41,255 bases of DNA from assembly GCA_913058215.1 (NCBI GenBank), contig CAJXQE010000013.1, positions 1 to 41,255 on the forward strand, written 5' to 3'. This DNA comes from an uncultured Verrucomicrobiales bacterium (GTDB lineage: Bacteria; Verrucomicrobiota; Verrucomicrobiia; Verrucomicrobiales; DEV007). A model generated the notes under the pieces. That model did no database searches and was not told the origin of the DNA. It saw only the letters and a program-made list of their open reading frames with translations. Of this stretch, positions 35,289 to 41,255 are shown one piece after another (within the stretch, counting starts at the first letter, position 1; every line of letters begins with the position of its first letter). A program made the translations under genes and the position numbers.

Positions 35289-37730
35289 ATGACAGAATCC
35301 AGCGAGCCACAGAAATCCCTGCCATCCAGACCGGATCTTGTCCTGCGAATTGGCTTTGCCGGGAACCGTGATTTACCTTTGGATGCCAAGGGAATGATTC
35401 CCGATTCCATCAATTGGCTTCTGGATCGAATCGCACACCGCCTCGCTGAGTTTGCCCCCGGGGTTGAGGACCCCCAGACTCCCCCTGATTCTCCGGATCA
35501 CATTTTGCAGTTCTATTCTAAGAAGCGGCCGATTCTGCGATTGGTCAGTGGAATTGCTGAGGGGGCGGACACGGTGATTTCGAAGGAATTCAAACGACGA
35601 AAAGGAGCATCGAAAGAGGAAGTCGGTAAAACGCATTTCCGTCAGTCCGCCATCCTGCCCTTTTCGGTTGAAGCCTACCGGGACTCGCGCGATTCGGAGG
35701 CGCAGGAGACTTTCGATGAACTCTTCGAAGACTGCACCCACGTGATTGTCTCGGACGGTCCGGAGAAACCGTATCCCTTTGGAGTGAGCAGAGGGGATAA
35801 GGAGAAGGAATCTACGATTGATAAAGATCGGCGGGCCTATGCGTATCGGGCTCAATCCGAACTGATCCTGCGCAATTGTGACCTCGTGATAACGATGGCG
35901 GACCGCTCCCGCAGTGGAGGAGCAGGTGGCACGCTGGAAACCATTCGTGAGGCTCAGCATTTTCAGCTTCCGGTGGTTCATTTTGATCTGCAGTCTATTG
36001 GGAAAAAAGACGAAGACGGAAAAGAAGTTCGCGAGATCTCCGGAATCCGAATTACTTTGATCGAACCGGGTGAACCTTTCAAAGGTGCGTTTCTTGATGA
36101 GGAGTTTTTCACCTTCGGGGAAAACAATTATGATGATCAGACCAAAGTCGAAGGCGAACTCGACGAGTGGATCAAGGTAATCGTCGCCGGTCCAAATTTG
36201 GGCCTTGGAAGTGAGCATGGAGAGGACTCATCTCAGCAGCATCTGGAGTTTTTAGCGGAGTTCTTCGATGATTCGACCATGCCTCCGAAGAAAGGCGGAA
36301 GGGCGTTTGTGGTGAATCAACTCGGGCTGGGATGGAAGAATTTTGTCAGAATCGCGGGGATCGCGGCGAAGTGGTATCACACTGTTGTGTTACCTCCCGT
36401 GCGGAAATGGTGGCGGGGATTGAACGGGGAGTTGAAAGCGATCAAGGGAGGTGAAAGTCAGCTGCTTCAGACGGACGATACACAGAAAAACCATCCAAAA
36501 TCGAAACAGGAAGAGATTCCGGAGAAGCGGGCTTCCGAGGAAGCCTTGCAACCAATCCTCGCATTTCGAAACAGAAGTAAGTATTTGAATTACTACTACT
36601 CTGATCTCTACCGGGGAGCTTTTACTCTCAGCTATGTCCTCGCTGTTGTCGCGGTCCTCCTGGCGGGATTGAGCCTGGTGATTATCGGCGAAAAGAAAGA
36701 GTTCAGAGAGATTGCTGTGGAGATGTTTTCGGAGACGGGTTCTAAAACTGCGGTGCTGGTGGATGGGCACGGGAATGATGAGCATGAAAGGCCATCGAAC
36801 AATCCTGATGAGATAAGCAAAGAAGATTCCGGTCACGAAGGGGGGCACGGCTATCTACGGACTTTGGCTATCATTGTTGCCCTCAAGCTCTTCGTCGTGT
36901 GTCTGATTTTTGCACTGACATCGATCGGGAACAGGCGAATGTGGAATGAGCGGGCCATCAACTATCGCTACCTCGCGGAACGGCTCAGGCCTATGTTTTA
37001 CCTGCCTCTTCTGGGGAGTTTTCAACCGCCGGCGGCGGGCACGGCGCAATATGCATCGCGAGCACTCGCCCAGGGTATTTTCGACTGGGTTTTTGATGCG
37101 TTTGTCAGGGCCTTAAATCCGGAAGTGGTGTTTGCTGCTGATTCGGGAAGGGATGGGAAGGTCATTCATTTGAAGCCAGCGGTCGCACGTCAGAAAGTGA
37201 AAGACGCCCTGATTGGCTATCTCGAAGATAAAGACACCCAGCGCGGTTATCACCGGAAGACATCGAGAGAGAATCACGGTTTGTTAGAGTTCATCGAACC
37301 GGCTGCTCAATGGCTCAGTATCTCGGTGATTCTGATGGTGATCTTCGATATTGTCTTAATCTGCCTTGAGGGAGGATTTCATGACAAGGCTCCGGGAGAA
37401 ATTGCGACTCGTTTAGCTCCCTGGGCAGCATTCTTTACCGCACTGGTTCCTGCGGCGGTGGCGGCCCTGAATGGAGTTCGATTCCAGAGCGAGTGCCAAC
37501 GCCTTTCGGATCGTTCAGAAATGATGATCGGGATTCTCGACAATCACCTTCAGCGTTTCAATCGATTGGAGACGAGAATGGAGAAGTATCAAACCGCCGG
37601 GGAGAAATCATCTAATCCCCATTCGTGGAATACGGATGTGTTGCTGGCGACTGAGGGCTGTGTTCAGGATCTTGTCCGCGAATCTGCGGAGTGGACGGTT
37701 CTCTATTCGAAATCCATGCCGGAAAATTAG
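35289..37730 (+). CDS. SLOG-domain protein fused to a four-TM predicted effector
   Basis: 813 residues. The N-terminal half (about 15-330) is a SLOG-like nucleotide-binding Rossmann domain: LRIGFAGNRDLP, LRLVSGIAEGADTVISKEF near 83-101, and the later NCDLVITMADRSRSGGAGGTLETIREA block. The C-terminal half has four membrane helices in two pairs (about 447-468 and 525-548; 677-695 and 710-728), resembling SMODS/SLOG-associating TM effectors (SLATT-type). In the nucleotide-centred conflict systems described for SLOG proteins, ligand binding is proposed to trigger membrane disruption; that role is inferred here. It is divergent from the SIR2-TIR operon and convergent with the TIR gene (68 bp between stops). 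Confidence 0.82.
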   Translation: MTESSEPQKSLPSRPDLVLRIGFAGNRDLPLDAKGMIPDSINWLLDRIAHRLAEFAPGVEDPQTPPDSPDHILQFYSKKRPILRLVSGIAEGADTVISKEFKRRKGASKEEVGKTHFRQSAILPFSVEAYRDSRDSEAQETFDELFEDCTHVIVSDGPEKPYPFGVSRGDKEKESTIDKDRRAYAYRAQSELILRNCDLVITMADRSRSGGAGGTLETIREAQHFQLPVVHFDLQSIGKKDEDGKEVREISGIRITLIEPGEPFKGAFLDEEFFTFGENNYDDQTKVEGELDEWIKVIVAGPNLGLGSEHGEDSSQQHLEFLAEFFDDSTMPPKKGGRAFVVNQLGLGWKNFVRIAGIAAKWYHTVVLPPVRKWWRGLNGELKAIKGGESQLLQTDDTQKNHPKSKQEEIPEKRASEEALQPILAFRNRSKYLNYYYSDLYRGAFTLSYVLAVVAVLLAGLSLVIIGEKKEFREIAVEMFSETGSKTAVLVDGHGNDEHERPSNNPDEISKEDSGHEGGHGYLRTLAIIVALKLFVVCLIFALTSIGNRRMWNERAINYRYLAERLRPMFYLPLLGSFQPPAAGTAQYASRALAQGIFDWVFDAFVRALNPEVVFAADSGRDGKVIHLKPAVARQKVKDALIGYLEDKDTQRGYHRKTSRENHGLLEFIEPAAQWLSISVILMVIFDIVLICLEGGFHDKAPGEIATRLAPWAAFFTALVPAAVAALNGVRFQSECQRLSDRSEMMIGILDNHLQRFNRLETRMEKYQTAGEKSSNPHSWNTDVLLATEGCVQDLVRESAEWTVLYSKSMPEN

Positions 37731-37798
37731 GTTCAGCCGTTTGAGCAAGAGAGAATGTGAACGGGCGACCTATTACGTTTGCTGTGGACTCGACAAGA

Positions 37799-39217
37799 TC
37801 ATTCTTGATCGATAAATACTGGATTCCGCCGTTCCTGGAGGACTTCGACGACATTGTTAACGACACGATTAACTCTGTCTTCCAACGGGGTCTGACTGTT
37901 GAGATGTTCGTGAGCAGCATGTGCTCCCCGCAGTCCAACGATGGGGCGGCTTCGGTTTCCCGTGAGAAAGGGAAGTACCGGGACTTGATTGTTTAGCGCG
38001 TAACTCCACTCGGTAGTGCAACCCGGGCTCTGTTCGTATCCCTCGCTGAGCAATGCCACGAGGAGGGTGGCGTTTTCCAGAGCTTTATTCATTTCATCGA
38101 GCCAAATGTCCCCCGATCGGTTCTCAACTTTGTATTCCCAGCAGTTCACTCCGCGATCTTTCAGGGTGCTCACGATCCCGTCGATGAGTTCGCGGTTCCC
38201 CAGTTTTTCATCGTGGCTGATGAAAACGAGATGTTCAGCCTTTTTAAAGGTTCGCTGACTCAGCATTCTCAATCCTTCCCGTTCACTGCTGAATGACTCG
38301 GATTTCCTTGAGACAGCAGACGCCCGGTCTGATATCCGGTGAAACTGAAGTTCGTCGTCAATTCCCACCACAGAAATCGTGTCTTTCTGATATCCTGCGG
38401 GATGACCCTGGAGAATATCAGGCATTAAGGCAGGATCCTTTCCGGAGCTTAACCGGATGGTGGGAATCATCAGGGAATGTGCGGCAAGATAGAGAGGCTG
38501 AAATTTCGGATTGCTGACGTCCGCGACGAGCAAGCCGATGGAACGCAAGGATTGAAACAGCTCAGCATCTGTCTGACAAAACTTCTCAAGCGATTTTGGC
38601 TCATCGAAGTTGCCCTTTACCAATGCTTCTCCGATCAAATTAATTTTCGGAGCATTTTCACTTTCTTCGTCGATCAGGTAGGCCGTTCGGGAAGGGGGAG
38701 TCCAGAGTTCAGGCACACGGCATCTTTTCACTCTCTCCAGCCATTGCGTGACCTCGGTTTGAAGTTGAGAATCCTCCTGATTATTTCCGAGGCGGGCTCT
38801 GAGGTCCTCAAAATCCCTCTCAACAGATGTACAATTAGGGACTTCTAAAAGGTGGCTTTTGAAGCGGGTGGCACGATCCAGCAGGACAAAACAGGGCAGA
38901 CCCAAACGCTGAGCGAGCCGTAGCTCAAAGAGAATGTAAGGTGAGCACGCTTTGTATCTCCAGTCGCCGGAAGCACTGTTGTCAATTGCGGCTTCGTTAT
39001 CGGGGATGCATGCAGGAAGACAGCATAGAAAAACGTCAGCCTTTCGCATGATCGTTTCCATACGGCTGATAAAATAGGGCTTATCTTCTTCCGAGCTTGG
39101 TTCGGGCTGGTCGATGATCAATTGGCAGTCGTCGGCCACCGTTCTCCACAGCATTTCATTGATCGGTAAGTAGTCCGGATTCCAGGGATGGCTGAAGTAG
39201 ATCTCAAATTTCGACAT
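37799..39217 (-). CDS. TIR-domain protein with two additional TIR/deoxyribosyltransferase-like regions
   Basis: 472 residues. The C-terminal TIR domain (about 328-465) is clear: HLVFISHDEKLGNRELIDGI, RGVNCWEYKVENRSGDIW, W372-L-D-E375 fitting the catalytic glutamate position, and ATLLVALLSEGYEQSPGCTTEW. Residues 1-145 (FEIYFSHPWNP; YFISRMETIMRKADVFLCCLP; LFELRLAQRLGLPCFVLLD) and about 190-258 (INLIGEALVKG; SIGLLVADVSNP; LYLAAHSLMIPTIRL) look like related alpha/beta nucleoside-deoxyribosyltransferase or TIR-like folds. No signal peptide or TM helix is seen. It may be an NADase effector, or a producer or sensor of an NAD-derived signal. The stop lies 68 bp from the SLOG-4TM stop. Confidence 0.8.
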   Translation of the reverse strand: MSKFEIYFSHPWNPDYLPINEMLWRTVADDCQLIIDQPEPSSEEDKPYFISRMETIMRKADVFLCCLPACIPDNEAAIDNSASGDWRYKACSPYILFELRLAQRLGLPCFVLLDRATRFKSHLLEVPNCTSVERDFEDLRARLGNNQEDSQLQTEVTQWLERVKRCRVPELWTPPSRTAYLIDEESENAPKINLIGEALVKGNFDEPKSLEKFCQTDAELFQSLRSIGLLVADVSNPKFQPLYLAAHSLMIPTIRLSSGKDPALMPDILQGHPAGYQKDTISVVGIDDELQFHRISDRASAVSRKSESFSSEREGLRMLSQRTFKKAEHLVFISHDEKLGNRELIDGIVSTLKDRGVNCWEYKVENRSGDIWLDEMNKALENATLLVALLSEGYEQSPGCTTEWSYALNNQVPVLPFLTGNRSRPIVGLRGAHAAHEHLNSQTPLEDRVNRVVNNVVEVLQERRNPVFIDQE

Positions 39218-39564
39218 GGGAAAAGGTTGTTTAAATCCTTACTAAATGGACTGTTGGCTCACTATGGAAAATCATCTGAATCAAGTGCAAGGCCAATCTT
39301 TGGAGAAGTGTGGAGTTTGCGAGGTGTGATTAGATTATTTTCTCTGACAATACAGCAGATTTCCTGTGTCGCGGATTTGTAAACTTTATCAACAGGGACC
39401 GGACAATTAAAGCGACAGCGTGGCACGGGCGGATCTGATTAATGATTATTTCCTCCAACAACCGTTTCCGGCTTGCCCTGTTTCTCTGTGCCCGGAAACT
39501 TATCCTTCCCGCCATGCTCGAAATGTGCAGAATGCCAATTACGAACTGTGAACCTCATTGCCGA
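39218..39564. other. intergenic region without recognised gene
   Basis: 347 bp between the TIR gene (minus) and the lipoprotein gene (plus). It is moderately AT-rich. No copy of the tRNA-Thr 3' end was found, so a right-hand island junction cannot be placed here. An in-frame extension of the lipoprotein frame back to 39442 exists but lacks signal-peptide character. Confidence 0.5.
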
Positions 39565-39960
39565 ATGAAAAACTCATCCCTCTTTGTCATTCTCCTGCCT
39601 CTGCTCTTTCTTGTTGCTTGTGGATCGAAGCCGAAGAATCTGATTTATTCGGGAATGACCACGTCGCGACTGGTGGAAAAATATGGGGAACCGGTTCGGA
39701 AAGAGTCATCAGAGGATGGCAATGAAACCTGGTATTACAAAGCTCAGAAGATTGTCAAAACGACGTCGCAGGAGGATTGGAGTACTGACACTGCCAGCCC
39801 TAATTTTTCGGGTGGCCACGGAGATGTTGGAAGCTCATCGACTGGCTCATCAGTTTCGTGGAGCCGAACGGCGAATGCGGAGACCGTGGGGATTCCGGTT
39901 CGGAACGGGGAAGTGGTGAGGTCTCCCCCCGAAGATTTGCAAATTCTTGGTTCCCCTTAG
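39565..39960 (+). CDS. small lipoprotein, BamE/SmpA-like
   Basis: 131-residue predicted lipoprotein. The signal peptide MKNSSLFVILLPLLFLVAC has the lipobox LVAC-G, placing Cys19 as the lipidated residue. The mature part begins with a short BamE/OmlA-like motif (LIYSGMTTSRLVEKYGEP...GNETWYY), where Gly-Met-T and the YGEP turn are typical. A Ser/Gly-rich stretch follows, with no further recognisable domain. ATG 39565 is chosen over 39442 because only it gives a proper signal peptide. Assignment to the Bam complex is not supported; many small lipoproteins share this fold. Confidence 0.75.
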   Translation: MKNSSLFVILLPLLFLVACGSKPKNLIYSGMTTSRLVEKYGEPVRKESSEDGNETWYYKAQKIVKTTSQEDWSTDTASPNFSGGHGDVGSSSTGSSVSWSRTANAETVGIPVRNGEVVRSPPEDLQILGSP

Positions 39961-40046
39961 GATTTCCGCTTAGGTGTCATCAAGGCAGGCGCAATGATGT
40001 TCTGCCATTTTCTCCGATTCTGTGAGAATAATGGGCTGACTGTCTT

Positions 40047-41236
40047 ATGCCCAATCCTTTCCAATTGAGATCCTTTTTTGTCCTCCTCCTTCTTTCTGCA
40101 TCCCTTGGAAGCTTTCCAGCCGGGGCTGTCGCGGAGCCCATCTTCCATTCAGATTTCGAGCAGCCTGATTCGCTGAACAACTGGCACCCGTTCCAGCCGG
40201 GGCAGGCTCCTGCTGTTTCCCTCACGAAATCCGGGCAACTCCGCGGGGAAAGATCTCAGGATGCCGGCCTGGTAGCTTTGTCTCATTCCTTTGACTCCCC
40301 AAAGCAGCGTGTCCTGATTGATTTTCGTCTGGCAGTTTCTCACGGGAACGGTCGGACTTTCCACATTTGGACACAGGAGCCGAAGGGCAAGGATGCCAGC
40401 CAGTTGAATCTTTGTGTGCAGAGCAACGGCCGATTGCAGCAGTTCGACGGCTTTAGCCGTACATGGGAGAATGTGGGGCAGGTGAAAATTCCACCGACTC
40501 TGGATGAATCAAATCCAGTCTGGACACGGATTGAAGCCCTGCTTGATGCCCAGTCACACGGGATCGAAATTCGGGTTTCGGAACCTGGCAGTGATGTTCT
40601 TCCTGAGAAACCGACGGCTACGCTTGTTGCCTACCGGATGAACCTTTTGATCGATGGAATCAGTTTTGTTTCGGGAACCCGGATTGCGGAAGGGGCCTTT
40701 TATCTGATCGATGAGTTGAGCGTTCAAGGCGGAACCGATTTGCCGGAACCCGGGCCGGCACCGGCTCCGCCGGAGATGTTTCCGCTTTGGAGTGGTCCGG
40801 AATTGTCGGCTGATCCGGGAAAGCTTCCTGTTCCGGAGGGCATTGAGCATCGCCTGATTCATCGACCGGATGCCGACGGCTATAAATTTCTTCACGGCGC
40901 GGCCATTCTCGAACACGAAGGCGTTTTCTATGCTAACTGGGCGGCGAGTCCGATTGATGAAAACAGTGCCGCTGAGACTTTACAAGGAAAGCGATCTACT
41001 GATGGCGGGAAAACCTGGTCAGATTTGGAAGTTATCGGGCCGGGGTTCAAAGGTGAGGACCGTCATAGCCATGGGGTTCTTTTTGAACACAAGGGAGAGG
41101 TGTGGACGATTGCTGCCCGGTTCGGCGTCGGGGTGCCGGGGCGGAAATTTCAGGGGTTGAAAGCTGAAGCTTTTGTTCTGAATTCGAAAACCGACAAATG
41201 GGAATCGCGCGGAATCGTGATGGAGAACTGTTGGCC
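40047..41236 (+). CDS. secreted Asp-box/sialidase-like protein, 3' truncated by contig end
   Basis: Open frame from ATG 40047 with no stop before the adapter, about 396 codons visible. The signal peptide (PFQLRSFFVLLLLSASLGSFPAGAVAE) ends near residue 30. A LamG-like beta-sandwich follows (about 31-235: IFHSDFEQPDSLNNWHP; VLIDFRLAV; YLIDELSV), then a Pro-rich linker (PEPGPAPAPPE) and the start of a BNR propeller (HGAAILEHEGVFYANWAASP; Asp-box-like RSTDGGKTWSDLEV). This architecture suggests an exo-sialidase or other glycan-active secreted hydrolase. The catalytic Arg triad cannot be verified because the rest is missing. Confidence 0.82.
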
Positions 41237-41255
41237 CTGTCTCTTATACACATCT
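41237..41255 (+). other. Nextera mosaic-end adapter (not genomic)
   Basis: CTGTCTCTTATACACATCT is the reverse complement of the 19-bp Tn5 mosaic end used in Nextera libraries. It truncates the sialidase-like gene; native sequence ends at 41236. Confidence 0.97.

Noticed and set aside
35373-36218. 281-codon minus-strand frame opposite the SLOG domain
   Set aside because: The plus strand encodes a convincing SLOG-4TM protein; the antisense product has no domain signature.
39218-39564. Right-hand att site of the island
   Set aside because: No copy of the tRNA-Thr 3' 13-mer was seen here or in the other intergenic regions from 34.9 kb onward, so the right boundary is unknown.
39442-39564. Longer N-terminus for the small lipoprotein
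   Set aside because: The extension has no signal-peptide logic, whereas the ATG at 39565 gives an immediate lipoprotein signal.
1-41255. CRISPR arrays, insertion sequences or integrases
   Set aside because: No regularly spaced repeats of CRISPR length and no transposase or recombinase motifs were found in any plausible gene.

Overview
This 41.3-kb contig looks like chromosomal DNA from a Verrucomicrobiota (PVC) bacterium. The evidence is a PVC-style beta-propeller/HEAT/CxxCH cytochrome fusion, a Cys-type sulfatase, an ECF sigma factor paired with a FecR-like regulator, and a housekeeping set typical of that group. A few 60-base lines counted by hand gave about 48-53% GC for housekeeping genes and mostly about 43-45% for 30-35 kb. 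Both ends are Illumina Nextera adapter, not genome: 1-48 (P7 tail, 8-base index, mosaic end) and 41237-41255. The first and last genes are therefore incomplete or suspect.

Layout. 49-2569 (minus): an AlgJ/AlgX-like SGNH protein and an AlgI-like MBOAT, a polysaccharide O-acetylation pair. 2625-7937 (minus): a tightly packed operon glgP, CPBP protease, thiL, tsaE, tsaB. 7995-9223 (minus): a YpsA/molybdenum-carrier-like protein and a secreted FKBP isomerase. 9594-11699 (plus): a cell-wall amidase and the NAD(P)H-hydrate repair enzyme Nnr. 11688-18382 (minus): YbeY, a 7TM-HD phosphohydrolase, QueA, a secreted alpha/alpha-barrel protein, an orphan efflux adaptor and RlmH. 18432-19250 (plus): TcdA. 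RNA modification and maturation is well represented (TsaB, TsaE, TcdA, QueA, RlmH, YbeY).

19355-27121 (plus) is one uninterrupted gene of about 2,588 residues. It joins a secreted sulfatase, an N,N-dimethylformamidase-beta-like module with an inserted LamG domain, two beta-sandwich repeats, a PVC dehydrogenase propeller, HEAT repeats and a c-type cytochrome. It faces a FecR/ECF-sigma pair (27307-29528, minus).

From 29674 a tRNA-Thr(CGU) is followed by two degenerate tandem repeats, each ending in an exact copy of the last 13 tRNA bases. This is a hallmark of integration or duplication at a tRNA 3' end. Directly after them lies a probable defence island: a translationally coupled SIR2-TIR plus nSTAND1 NTPase pair (minus), a divergent SLOG-4TM predicted membrane effector (plus), and a multi-domain TIR protein (minus). 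The divergent intergenic region holds a long imperfect hairpin. The working model is an NAD-centred and nucleotide-centred abortive-infection locus: two NADase-type domains on one chain, a STAND sensor/scaffold in the membrane, and a SLOG-gated membrane effector. All of this is inferred from domains and context.

The contig closes with a BamE-like small lipoprotein (39565-39960) and a truncated secreted Asp-box/sialidase-like protein (40047-41236), back in an exported-glycan theme. No integrase, transposase, CRISPR array or replication origin was seen.
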